Shown here: positions 25,336 through 36,464 of the stretch, in pieces
How positions within the stretch are numbered: the stretch's first letter is position 1
Layout: each line of letters starts with the position of its first letter
NCBI GenBank assembly: GCA_030407005.1
Contig: JAUDYN010000001.1
Coordinates: forward strand, 1,178,001-1,242,000
Length of the DNA stretch: 64,000 nt
Reading direction: 5' to 3'
From: Desarmillaria ectypa
Lineage: Eukaryota > Basidiomycota > Agaricomycetes > Agaricales > Physalacriaceae
The notes under the pieces: model-generated
What the model saw: the letters and a program-made list of their open reading frames with translations, nothing else
What the model was told of the DNA's origin: nothing
Database searches by the model: none
Translations under genes and position numbers: made by a program

Positions 25336-25952
25336 GTGTTGTGCAGGGCTATCAGGCGCCACGGCAGATCATCATCACCATCATTACACGGCACGGTACC
25401 ACTTGGGCACGCCGCGTTCAATGCTGATACAACTCCAACGTACTATGTTGCCGGGAGAATCGGACCGGGACTTTCTGTCCGCACAGGTGACCTTTCTTTC
25501 TTCGACACTATTACTGAATCCCGACCACCTCGGGGTCAACACCCAACAAATTCGGATTTATTCTAAGTGGGGCTGGCTTGCTGTGGCAAAATATCTTCTT
25601 CTGATGTTTTACGTGGGACGACAATCCTTTCTTCGGATTCTTATCAAATCTCGGCTGCTTGCCTCTCCAGAGATTAAGAGTCTGTAGGGAGGGCTACAGG
25701 CTCTTGACTCCAGACATCCAGGCCAGACTTGAAGTGTACGGAATTGGGGGATTCCAGAGTACTGTAGCCCTTTTTGCCGTCCTCAGGCTATACATACTGC
25801 ACTTTTTTTTACTCGTACCTGAATCCTTTATTGAAACTCACGCCATCCGGCGACGCCCTCAGATAAACTGGAGCAGTCTTTCCTCTATGTTTACCTTCGC
25901 CAGTTTGTTGGGATCATCATGTGTTTCTTCGTCGGTATTTCAAGATCTTTAG
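25336..25952 (+). pseudogene. Fragments resembling a DUF6533-type membrane protein
   Basis: Pieces such as YSKWGWLAVAKYLLLMFYVG and VALFAVLRLYILHFFLLV resemble the K-W-x-W..Y-L-x-L..RY and V-L-R-L-Y segments common in basidiomycete DUF6533 proteins. They lie in different frames with stops between, and I could not build an intact exon chain. This could be a decayed copy, or the resemblance of hydrophobic stretches may be chance. Confidence 0.25.
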
Positions 25953-26578
25953 TACAAGTATGTCGAGGAGTGACCGTCATTATGTACCGCCACTGGTTGC
26001 TTGCATATACACCAAGTCGCCGTCTTGCGTACTTGCGGATCTTCTTTTCAGGATTCCTTACCTGGCTTGATTGATTTTTTCCAGGTTTACATTTTTAGCT
26101 GAATATTTGTGCCTGCTCGCGTCTTTTGATTAGAACTCCGAGAAGCTTTTATATCGGAGGAGCCTGCGGATTACCAAGTCCACCCCGGGGAGTAATTAAT
26201 CAAGTATGGCCGATCCCAACAGTCTCCAAGCGACTTTGTCGACACAAATTATAATATTCAGCCTGTGATTTCTCTCCAAGCGGCCCTTTATTTCATTGAT
26301 GATTTCGGAGAAAGAAAGTAAGAAAAATTCTCAGGGTCGTCTCGGGTCGCCGCTGGTCGGACCCTGCCCTCGTGGCAGATCTCCGGCGTTAAAGGCACTA
26401 TTCATAGCGGACCAATATATGTATGCCGTCGTGCATGATGCGTTGGTCAATCCTCTCTAACTCTGCCGGATACCACGCTGTGAGACGTTCGTCTGCGTAC
26501 AAGCAACGGTGAGCACACTAGAATTTGTTATTTCCGACTATATCGTTGAACTTTCAGGCTTTAGGAACGTTGATCGAC

Positions 26579-27973
26579 ATGAGGCAACGACAATGGTACT
26601 ACACATTGTGGTCGAGGATAAAACATTTGGGTCGTCACAGACGCCTACCAGACGATGCGTCGCCCCACGTCGAGCCTAATATCGACAGGCTCTCTGATGC
26701 CACGTTACTTCGAATTTTCGTGTTTACCCAGTCCACGTACGCGTCACCACCACCAGAGAGGGCCATATCCCACGTCAATCGTCGCTGGAGAGGAGTTGTA
26801 TTGGGGCACGCGGCTTTGTGGCGCCAGATAGACGCCAAGGTCCCCAGTAGCTGCCTGCAACAAGATATCGTAGAGGCGTACTTGTCCCGCGCACGGACGT
26901 TCACCGCCGATTTGAGGGTCGTTCTCTCGGAGGATGAGTGGATGTGTACCCTAGAAATCATTGCTGAGCACTCGGCTCGATGGCGTCTGATATCTATTCG
27001 AGCCGACTTCAACTTTTCTCCCGACCTCCTCAGTCAACATATATCCCGGTTCCACCTCCCACATCTAGAACACCTGTCTATTATCTGTTTAGACAGATTC
27101 TGTGACCCACCGGACCTCGATACCATTGATGGGGACACGAGTATTCTACGCGGGAGCGCACCTAGGCTTACTAGTTTCCGCGTGCAGCACAGTGCCATCA
27201 CTTATTTTCCTCCCCCCTTGCACGGCCTCACGACTCTTCACCTAGAACAATTAGGAGGCCATCGCATCGACTACAAGAGCTTTCGTCGCTTGATTCATTC
27301 CATTTATTCCTTGACCAACCTTTCAATATATGGCGATTTCATCGACCATTGGACCATGGCCGGAGATCTCCGTATCCCTGCCCTTCGCTCTCTGCGATCT
27401 GGTAGTAACGCGTCTCTAGGCGCGATGCTATTGTCGCTGTCTGTGCCAGGGTTAGCCAGTCTAACATTATACAATGAATGGGACTCTCATATCCGGGAAT
27501 TCCTCCGCCAACGTAAACCCGGTTACAAAACCAAACTTCCTTGTGTCCATTTAATGCTCAAGGACTGCCATTTTTCTTTGTCATCCCTTCGAACACTATT
27601 AGAAGAGGTACCGGCGATATATCGGCTCGATATCATTGATAGCTTCGCCGACGAGGCCCTTGACCTGCTACAAAACGATGATGCCCTGCTCCCATCGCTC
27701 TGCGCACTGTCCATCAACATACTTTGTGACCCCACCAAGTTATCCACCCTCTACAAATTCCGCCGGGTGGGATTCCGACTGCATTTTAATTTAGATGCTA
27801 TCCCACCTCCCGGTGCATCCAGTGTTCGTTGGGATGGGCTAGAGAGCTGGCCCGCAGGTACAAAATGTATTGATAGGGATGACTTCATGACAAGGTTGTC
27901 TGATACTGGGGTACTGGGGTCGCTTACAGATCACCGAGGTTTCAAAAGTCCTCGGGAGTGCGTAGTACATTGA
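26579..27973 (+). CDS. F-box-like protein, tandem copy 1
   Basis: A single-exon gene of 464 codons. An F-box-like segment near residue 35 reads IDRLSDATLLRIFVFTQST, followed by HVNRRWRGVVLGHAALWRQI, the typical basidiomycete F-box continuation. Long Leu-rich irregular repeats follow (LTTLHLEQLGG, LTNLSIYGDF, LASLTLYNEWDS). Such proteins are thought to recruit substrates to SCF ubiquitin ligases, but no target can be read here. I start at the ATG at 26579 (MRQRQWYYTLW). The frame is open upstream and a CTTTCAG just before it could be a splice acceptor, so an extra 5' exon is possible. It is clearly homologous to the next gene. Confidence 0.8.
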   Translation: MRQRQWYYTLWSRIKHLGRHRRLPDDASPHVEPNIDRLSDATLLRIFVFTQSTYASPPPERAISHVNRRWRGVVLGHAALWRQIDAKVPSSCLQQDIVEAYLSRARTFTADLRVVLSEDEWMCTLEIIAEHSARWRLISIRADFNFSPDLLSQHISRFHLPHLEHLSIICLDRFCDPPDLDTIDGDTSILRGSAPRLTSFRVQHSAITYFPPPLHGLTTLHLEQLGGHRIDYKSFRRLIHSIYSLTNLSIYGDFIDHWTMAGDLRIPALRSLRSGSNASLGAMLLSLSVPGLASLTLYNEWDSHIREFLRQRKPGYKTKLPCVHLMLKDCHFSLSSLRTLLEEVPAIYRLDIIDSFADEALDLLQNDDALLPSLCALSINILCDPTKLSTLYKFRRVGFRLHFNLDAIPPPGASSVRWDGLESWPAGTKCIDRDDFMTRLSDTGVLGSLTDHRGFKSPRECVVH

Positions 27974-28211
27974 ATCTCTGTTGAGGCACGGGAGCAGTCG
28001 GGTGCACTTCGCGTTTCTGCATCTGTTAGAATCCAAGACTGATTGCGACGGAACGGTCCGAACTGTGCGAATGTGATGAGCTTAAAAGATTCCTTGTCGC
28101 CTCAGCGCTTATTGTCAACTACGACGACGACACACGTTTGGGAACCATTCGGTGAGCTGATCATGAATGGACGTTATATCGAAGCTAACAAGCCTACCCA
28201 AGTGACTTTCG

Positions 28212-29642
28212 ATGAAGGACGGCGCACCCCAATCGTTTTCATTGATTAATTTCATTTTGTCTGCCTTCTGGCGACTTAGCTGCCGTAACCAGCGGCGTGC
28301 GTTTGATGTTATTTCAATTATCGACAGCGATACCTCCACCCTGGTAGATCCAGGACCATGTGTAGTGAACGACCTATCGGACGCATTGCTCCTCAGCATC
28401 TTCGAACTCACAAGCGACTCTTATGGCCAAAGCTATCCCTCTGTTGTGAGGAGAATATGCCACGTCAATCGCCGTTGGCGAAAGATTGCGATATCATCTC
28501 CAAAACTATGGCGGCACATCGACGCTATAGTCCCAAATGTTTACAGCCAGCTTGCATTGATCAACATGCATCTGATCAGGGCGTATCCACTCACAGTCGA
28601 CTTACGGCTGGCCCTTCCTAACGTTGAATCTGACTGGGCCCTGCTTCTCGAACCCATAACCTACTCTTCTTCACGCTGGCGGTTACTTTCCGTCCACGTC
28701 GACTGTGATTCCGACTGGGGGCAACACACTCTAGTTCGACATTTCCGCACATCATATTTCCCCAATCTCGAACACTTTTCTGTTATCCGTTACTCCAACG
28801 TTTCATCATGCAACTGTTTTGCGCGGCACAACTTTGGAGGGAACATTCTCATAGAGGGCTCAGCAAAGCTGTCGAGTGTACGCTTGCAGCATTCCTCGAT
28901 CCCTCACCTCCTACCACCGCCGCAGGCCATCAGCACGCTGCATCTAGAGCAGTTCGGAGAATATCCCATGGAATACGGGAGCTTCCGACGGCTTATAATG
29001 GGATTGCCATCATTGCTGAACCTATCAATTTATGGCAACTTCGTTGATGGTTGGACCAAAGCAGGGGATTTAGACGTTCCTAGCCTCCGAACGTTGAGAT
29101 TAAGTAACAACGAAGCGTTGAGTGCTCTGTTGCTGTCAATCTACGCTCCGAACTTGGAGAGCCTAGAGTTTCATGCGGTATGGGACTCTCATCTTCGTGA
29201 GTTCCTTCATGCGCGCGAGACAGCATACGAGAACAGTGTGCATTATTTGATGCTGAAGGGCTGTCGACTTTCAACCGACACACTCTCTGCACTCTTCAGG
29301 GATTTCTCTGGGATGGAGAGAGTTGATATCCTCGATGGTCACGCGGATGTTGTCATGGATTTGCTTATGAGCGATGACGACCTGTTGCCATCTCTACATA
29401 CCGTCTCAGTTCACAAATTGGCGGATGCTAGGAAGCTCCTTGTGGCGCGCAGCGTGATCTTTCGACTGCATTACAGTGTTGATGCTGCACCGCTGAGTGG
29501 TGAGGTTGTGAGATGGGATCAACTGGATCCGTGGACTTTGACCATGGAAATTTGCGACAGAGATGATTTCATGACGAGGATGTCTGAACCTTGTCTTCGT
29601 GAAGATGACCGGAAGATGATGAGGGTCGGGTTGAAAAGTTGA
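28212..29642 (+). CDS. F-box-like protein, tandem copy 2
   Basis: A single-exon gene of 476 codons, the diverged tandem duplicate of the preceding gene. Matching blocks include NDLSDALLLSIFELTSDS, RICHVNRRWRKIAISSPKLW, ISTLHLEQFGEYPMEYGSFR, LLNLSIYGNFVDGW and ICDRDDFMTRMSEP (copy 1 has CIDRDDFMTRLSDT). The middle block FRRLIMGLPSLLNLSIYG matches FRRLIHSIYSLTNLSIYG. Both copies keep long open frames despite clear divergence, which suggests they are maintained. Only 238 bp separate the two frames. Confidence 0.78.
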   Translation: MKDGAPQSFSLINFILSAFWRLSCRNQRRAFDVISIIDSDTSTLVDPGPCVVNDLSDALLLSIFELTSDSYGQSYPSVVRRICHVNRRWRKIAISSPKLWRHIDAIVPNVYSQLALINMHLIRAYPLTVDLRLALPNVESDWALLLEPITYSSSRWRLLSVHVDCDSDWGQHTLVRHFRTSYFPNLEHFSVIRYSNVSSCNCFARHNFGGNILIEGSAKLSSVRLQHSSIPHLLPPPQAISTLHLEQFGEYPMEYGSFRRLIMGLPSLLNLSIYGNFVDGWTKAGDLDVPSLRTLRLSNNEALSALLLSIYAPNLESLEFHAVWDSHLREFLHARETAYENSVHYLMLKGCRLSTDTLSALFRDFSGMERVDILDGHADVVMDLLMSDDDLLPSLHTVSVHKLADARKLLVARSVIFRLHYSVDAAPLSGEVVRWDQLDPWTLTMEICDRDDFMTRMSEPCLREDDRKMMRVGLKS

Positions 29643-30799
29643 AGGAAGAGGGCAAGATGTAAGTAATGTCCGGAGTTGAGAAATTTACAGGTAAGACAAG
29701 AACGATATACTTTGGGTCGCAGTTAAGGGAAAGCCAGTAGAATGGATTCAATGTCGAAAAAGTTTTAATCAATCAGCTAGCGTAGAACCCGGTGTTCGAT
29801 GCATGCTTTCATCTGTGGCAGACTATTTAAATGCTAGAGAATGGAGTGAGTCACGGATCTCGGCAGATGAATTGATACGTTTAACAATGAAAGATATTTA
29901 ATGGATTCGATGCCATCCCAGCCCACCGGATAGCTGAGCTGTGCCATTGTTTCAAACTTCGAAGTTCGATGTCATTTTTCAGGACTGCTGTACTCGCAAA
30001 AAAATCGGTTTAACACACAGGACAACCGTGATACAATGAGGATGCCGATTTTGTATGAGTTCTTGCCTCCGGCTCAAGTAAAGGAGTCCTCAGAACTTCC
30101 CTAGTACTATCAGGGTATGAATCACCGAGTCGTAGCTGCGAAAGGTTTTCAGTCCGATTGGGGGAGGACCGCACACTGAGAGGGTATGTATCTCTCCGAA
30201 ATTCCAAAGGACAGTAGTTTTTGAAGTCATGACGACGCCGTTCTTCAGTACGTGGATTCAGACCACTGAAAAGCTGTTTAACAGTGACTGTCCTTGAGTC
30301 CGGGGAACCGGCCCGGATGCGCTATCCTGAACGGAGAGCGAAGTCGAACCTGCCACGACAGACGCGCTGAGATGCAGGGCAGAAATGATGCTGCATTTCT
30401 TATTGTACGGTATTCAGTCAGCGTTTCGGCAAATGAAGACCAAAGTGACTCACCTCTCCGCCAAGACATGGTGCGCTGGCGAGTCGTGTCAAGATCTGAA
30501 TATCTGACTTGCCATACCGGTAATGCTTAATTGTCTGCAAGCGTAAAATACGATCCGCCGCCGACATGTGATGTGCCACACGGTAATTATCTCCGGAGCC
30601 ACATCAAAGCGCATCTTATTGTCAAAAACACGGCATCCGTGAGGGAAGCACTGGAGGGACGAGACAATAGACCTGTCCAAATGTAATAAGCACAATAATG
30701 AGACGTATAAAAGGCTGCAATGAATCGCTCCAGCTGTCTTCACCTAACCCGTGACCGTCCTGCTGGCATACTTTGCACTCACAAATCATCCTCGCAGTC
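29643..30799. other. Intergenic; contains the promoter of the pheromone gene
   Basis: No exon chain is visible. The only signal is the TATA box at 30706 listed separately. Confidence 0.4.
30706..30713 (+). promoter_or_regulatory. TATA box of the pheromone precursor gene
   Basis: TATAAAAG lies 94 bp upstream of the start codon at 30800, a normal distance for a fungal gene with a short 5' leader. Confidence 0.65.
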
Positions 30800-30931
30800 A
30801 TGGATAGCTTCGAAGACAGCCTAGAGCTTACCATAAGTAACGCTGCACTCGACAAAGACGACATATATCGCATACCAGAAGATGAAGCGTCCAACGTATG
30901 CAGCATGAACGGTGGTTGTGTCATATCATGA
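30800..30931 (+). CDS. Mating-type-like lipopeptide pheromone precursor
   Basis: A 43-codon open frame starting MDSFEDSLEL and ending NGGCVIS-stop. The C-terminal CVIS is a CaaX box, the signal for farnesylation, removal of the last three residues and carboxymethylation. Length, the MDSF-type start, an acidic middle (DKDD, PEDEAS) and the CaaX end are the hallmarks of basidiomycete pheromone precursors, which act on Ste3-type receptors. The likely mature peptide is the part after Tyr-Arg at residues 23-24, but the cleavage site is inferred. A TATA box is correctly placed. I found no Ste3-like receptor in the window, so this may be an orphan or non-mating-type pheromone gene. Such genes are too short for most annotation pipelines. 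Confidence 0.72.
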   Translation: MDSFEDSLELTISNAALDKDDIYRIPEDEASNVCSMNGGCVIS

Positions 30932-33039
30932 TGAAGCTTTCACCATCGCACACTTTCTTTAATCATTCTTGAAGTAAGTCGTCTTCTTTTTGCCATTGTT
31001 CGGGGGAAATCTCACCTTCGTGTGTCAGGAATTATACCATATTCCTTCGGAAGTTGGAGACCCGCTTGGGCAGAGATTTCGATAGCGTCACATTATTGGA
31101 TATTCAGGTTGCAGACAGGGTTTGGCCGTGAGACGCTCTTTATTATTATTTTCATCGAAGGGGACAAGGAACGCCAATTTTGTAACGAGAGACACGCTGG
31201 AGGAGACGAGTATGACTTCGGGTTTGCCCATACATTTAGACATACCTCTGGTGGAACTTCCCAAAGTTTGGAATGAGAAGCTTCAGATTTTCTTGCAGCA
31301 TGCAACGCCGTCTTGCAAGTTTCCACAAACAGCCATAGAGTAACCGTTGGAAAAAATACACACCAAATTCTTGGAACTGGGAAAATCCGAATCCGGCACC
31401 AATCGGAGCGCTCCAGGTTCACGCCTTAAGAAACGTTCTGACCATACCATAAACCATGCAGAATTTGAGGAACGCGTCGTATATCGTCACACATCCAAGA
31501 GATCTAATAGATAAGGTGGAAAAATGTCTATGGTATTCGATCTGTACCTCAGATAGTATCGTAACAACCTCCTCGAACCATAAGGATTTGCTTCAAGTTC
31601 AAGGCGGGCACTGCTTAACATTTGATGAGCTTCACACTGAACGACCCTCTCTCAGGCAAAGTCTTATAAAACGAACATTCCGGAAGAACTCTGAAAAGCT
31701 GGTAAGTACGTCGTCCTTAACAGGTTCCCATATTCGATATGTATATGGGGAGTAATCCTACGAACATACATAAGCACGGCTCCAGCTACCGACGTATCCG
31801 TGATGTTGCGGCAACTTGCAGGGAAGTATCAACCGTACTGGAGGTCACATCAGAGGGGATAGAGCTCCCCGAGGCATGTTCGACTGCAGTTCTGATGCAT
31901 GTCGTGTTTGATTAATCGAACAAGAACTTCATTCATCATTCAATGTATCTAGTACATCTTCGAACAAGAATATTGGGGCGTGCTCTGATAGGATGATAGC
32001 TACAAGAAGCTCGTCCTGCAGAAAGGATGTAACCCCTCGGAGCATGATTAATGGTGTCCTGATAACCGAGTCTCGACTTTATTGTTAGATTCCCTGCGGG
32101 AGGGATATCGACATGAGAATCATTGCAATCATTGGTAACTACGAGGGTACCTATGCGGACGCTGGAGCGGGCGTGGATGCCTCAGGGACGATGGACATCT
32201 TCTTTGACCTAAGCTCGTGTCTTCTCCACGCAACCGTGAATAGAATTGCCGTGTTTCTTGGGACAGCCGTCACGCACTGGCTGATTTTTTCATGTCAGAG
32301 GTGCTTGGGGCAAATACGAAAGTCTGGGGAGCGATAGTTCAAGGGCGGTCGACGCCGCTATTGTGGAGCTCCGACCGTAGAAACAAAGCGGAGCGGAATG
32401 ACATTCCTTTCATACTTCCCGAATGACACTAAATAATGTGACTGTAAAGTTTTCTATCATCTGGCCATCCACAGTGCGCTGACATTGCGACTATCTCTTT
32501 CCTTTGGGGCGCTATTTTTACATCAGATCCCGGACTTGGACAGGCGCAGATGGAACTGTCGTACGTTCTCCGGGAATTGAAGCTGTCGTGTCATGCTTGT
32601 ACTTGGTTTTTGTTCAACAGGCATTCTCAATAAACGCTCCAGTGATTTACGATTGAAATTTTACGGAAGAAGAATATCTCGGGGTGTCAAATTGTCAATA
32701 CGGAATTGGCTGCCCAAGGGCGGACGATCTCAGCGTCAGGCCCATATGCCTCCGTCTTTAATGGATCTGTAACATGTTGAATTTACTTCTTTGATTTCAC
32801 GTAGATATCATTTACTGAGATATTAGACTTTGTCAGTAGTAATGTAGTTCTGAATTCATGAGTCGGCAAAGTCCGCTCTTTTCAGATGACATCTGTGGCT
32901 GTGCCAGTCTAATCACCTCCACTTTTTTCTTTTCTCGACGACCTCTAAGGTTAGTTAACCTTCAGGTCTCCAGGTGCCACGTCGCAACTCTCTCCTTCCT
33001 TGATCTCTATGCAATAATCTACATTTCTTTCTATTCATT
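30932..33039. other. Intergenic, no supported gene
   Basis: Short open frames such as 31122-31343 (DIPLVELPKVWNEKLQIFL) and 31456-31755 look protein-like in parts but give no family and no exon chain. Confidence 0.35.
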
Positions 33040-34370
33040 ATGTACCACAATAACGCCATCAGAATCCTGACCGGTATGCCTCCTGAATATGGTCACTGAT
33101 TGCTTCGCGAAGCTAACACTGTATGTACAGGAAACAGCCACCGGGAGCTCGCCCAAGCTGTGGCCGAGCGGTGAGCTACTGCTTCGACAGCGAAGCTATT
33201 CCCATTGTTCGACATGCATGATTCACCCTTGTGATAGACTCAACCTCTCCCTCGTTCCATGTACCGTCAAAAACTTTTCTAATGGAGAGATCAACGTCAA
33301 AATATCCGAATCCGTTCGAGACGAGGATGTTTTTATCATTCAATCGGGATGCAGCGATGTTAATGATAACCTGATGGAGCTGCTTATCCTCATCTCGGCC
33401 TGTAAGACAGCTTCAGCCAAACGGATCACGGCCGTTATTCCCTGTTTTCCCTACGCACGAATGGACAAGAAGGATAAATCTCGTGCTCCGATTACGGCGA
33501 AACTGGTAGCGAACATGCTCGTCGTCGCCGGATGTGATCATGTTATCACGATGGACCTCCATGCTAGTCAAATCCAAGGCTTTTTCGATATCCCCGTGGA
33601 TAATCTATGGTCGGAACCGCTGATGCTGACGTATATCAAGCGGGAGATAGAGGGATGGCAAAACGGGATTATTGTTAGCCCGGATGCGGGGGGTGCAAAG
33701 CGGTGACCTTAAGCTCCTGCGCAGTGGTACGTCGGCAGCTGAATTCTTCCGATAGGACTACAGCTATAGCGGATAAGCTCGGCGTAGAATTTGCTTTGAT
33801 CCACAGAAAACGCGATGGAAAAAATGAAAATGCACCCGAACGAATGGAGATACTTGTCGGAGACGTCAAAGACAAGGTGTGCTATAAATCTATCACTCTA
33901 AGTAAAGCATTCAGATATTTTTATGCTTGCTGCTTAGGTGGCTATTCTGGTTGACGATATGATCGATACCGGTCGCACGCTGACATTGGCTGCCGAGACA
34001 CTGCATGAGAAGGGGGCGAAATCAGTTCATGCTCTCATATCGCACGGTACATTTGACATCGTTTCCTTATTCTGGAGCTAAAGCCTTTATCTCAGGTCTC
34101 CTGTCAGGAACTAATCTTGGCGCTATTAATGATTTGCCGATAGAGCAATTAGTGGTAAGCTATTTTCGTTATTTATGCCTTCCCTCGCTCATAACATGCT
34201 CTCAGGTGACGAACACTGTTCCTCAGACGGAGCATCTTGCCCAATTTCCAAAACTCACCGTCATAGATATAGCCCCCACGATTGCGGAAAGCATTCGCCG
34301 GACGCACAATGGTGAAAGTATCAGCCTGTTGTTCGGTGAATGGGCTGAGGATAGGAATAGGGCTGTATAA
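33040..34370 (+). CDS. Ribose-phosphate pyrophosphokinase (PRPP synthetase)
   Basis: Makes phosphoribosyl pyrophosphate from ribose-5-phosphate and ATP for purine, pyrimidine, His and Trp synthesis; cytosolic. Seven exons (33040-33073, 33131-33170, 33238-33702, 33756-33876, 33938-34046, 34096-34154, 34206-34370) join to 330 codons. Seen: [20 protein letters not shown] at the start, [40 protein letters not shown] (ATP-binding region), [20 protein letters not shown] (catalytic His in the DLHA motif), [12 protein letters not shown] and the PRPP-binding loop [15 protein letters not shown]. The C-terminus ends [11 protein letters not shown]. All introns are GT-AG and the gene looks intact. Which of several fungal paralogues it is cannot be said. 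Confidence 0.94.
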
Positions 34371-36464
34371 ATGTATCGGCTCAATGTGTCAGGATTAGAA
34401 GATGTAGTGAAAGGTTTGGAAGTAATAAAACAGATTGTAGCATCACCGAATCAAAAGAAAACTGGGCCGTCGACTCTTTCCGTACAAGGAAAACATAAAT
34501 GGACCTAGAAAAAGTCTATCATGCGTGCGCTGCTGTCTATCGTATAGACGTTCTCTAACGAAGTATGTAGGTAAGTACTAGGCCCAACTCTACCTCCCTA
34601 CTGCGAAGTGTCAGGATCAGTTTTCTTGGTTAGTGTCACCGCCGAGCTTACGTTGCTGGTCTGGACTTAGTATTCGTGGGAATGATCATCTTAGCGTCAA
34701 CTGTCGTGCTGGAGCGCGTTCACCTCCTTGGCTTTACGACAGTGAACAGTGAGATTACTGCGCCGTTTATCAGATAATTAGGCCACACTATGATGCTAAG
34801 TCAGCCTAGCATGCTTGATCATAGTCGTAGTTAGCCCTCGTACGTTTTCAAACCAGATTTTGCGTTATTTATAGTGAAGTCGACCTCACAACTCATGCGA
34901 GATGCAACCTGGAAGGATGCACTCGAAAAGGCGTGGGAAATTTAAATTTCAAATACACAACGTCAAACCGGGCCGCCACTACCATGCACCCCAACATTGA
35001 TCAGTGTGTTATCGTCGATATACGATAATGTTGACATTGTTGAGCACTAGCAGTCGATCTCTTTGACATTTTACTTCAACTGCTCAGCAGTTGTTTGCAA
35101 AGTACCTGTGCACTTGCTGCTGGGACATTTGCCACCAGGAATTCGGGACCTGGGTCTACTGTCAAATTCTTAACTTCCGATTTCTTGTCTTGACTCCTGT
35201 GCTCTCATCGCTCGCTATATTTTCGACTTGCATCTGAACGATTAATAACGCCTTCCGCAAGTTTTCGCCATCGACCACTCCATCAAATCATCAAGGCCTA
35301 TGCACTCCAGTATATCTCCATCACAATTTGTGCTGGGAATAATCGTCGTCGCATTGCGATGTCAAACGAATCCCCTCTTTGGAATTATGCGCCAGATACA
35401 TGTGCCGACAGCTCAATGGACCTCGCTCAAGTGGCTTATTGTCCAGAAACTTCATCGGGGATGACCAACGTATTGTTGGATTCTGAGGCTCCACGATAGA
35501 ATTGTCCGTGCGTGTGTTCCTGAAGCTACAATGACGCGAAATATTTCTACAAGCACATTAAACCTGGTGACTTGATATTTTTGAATTTGCTTTCATTGCT
35601 AGCCCGTTGTCTTGTCTCTGTGGCCACAGCCTGAATATTTGTACATATCCTCTTTGTTTTCTAATCGACAGGCTTCAACCTCTACTATGTTTTACGATAG
35701 TTCATCTTCCTATTCGCGTTCCCTGTGCGATATCAATTATGCTACTCAAGGGCCTTGGTAAGCCATCCAATTGATATCCTACGTATTGACAGCTAATACC
35801 TTCACTTGCTGTCCGGCTTCAGAATGATATCCTATGGACTGTGACAAGCCTCTGTCATAGACCTGGTCATTTTTTTTGTGTTACCGGTTAAAGGCGGGCG
35901 TGCGTGCTAAGACTCACACCCGAGACTGACGACCTATTGCAGCACCCTCTTCTGACACCGTTTAGCCAGACACCCGTAAATCAATCTGGTCCCACCTACG
36001 GAACGATGGTAGGTGATGAAAAAGATGTCTGCCCTGTCTTTGTAGAGGTGAATCTTCGGTGTTTTTATGATCCTCGGGGTCAAGTTCATGGTTCATTCGC
36101 GCCTTTTCATTACTCGATATTTGGTCGTGCGTGGCACTAGGACGACAGGATATGTGATGGTTTGAACACGCTCCTGCTTTCACATTGTGGATTCAACGCT
36201 GCTTTGAAATTTCGCTCTTTTGACAATTCTTGCTCAGGAGAATACTTTGTCAAAGGAATTCCCCGACCAATCTAACCCTAGCAAAAGGTAACTGCGCGAG
36301 CTCGCCAAGTCTTTGTATTTCCACTTCACTACCGACCTCATGTATAGTGTTGGATGTGGTTCCCTTTTTTTCTGTGCGCTTATGACTGCGGATTATAGAG
36401 GTATAAGACGCTACTCGGTTGGGAACCTCTATTCGACAATTCTTGTATAAGTTCCCTGCAAGGC
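34371..36464. other. Intergenic, no supported gene
   Basis: This long AT-richer tract holds no recognisable exon. TATAAG at 36402-36407 lies 58 bp before the start codon of the dioxygenase pseudogene and may have been its TATA box. Confidence 0.4.

Larger units (their letters stand above)
24281..26578. other. Gene-poor stretch with two weak candidates
   Basis: Apart from the two low-confidence candidates listed separately (24722-25289 minus, 25336-25952 plus), I see only non-coding sequence here, including a G homopolymer near 24531. Confidence 0.4.

Noticed and set aside
33155..33236. tRNA-like sequence (GTGGCCGAGCGGTGAG)
   Set aside because: It resembles a Leu/Ser tRNA D-arm, but the bases are the exon 2 end and intron of PRPP synthetase, and no acceptor stem or T-arm pairs.
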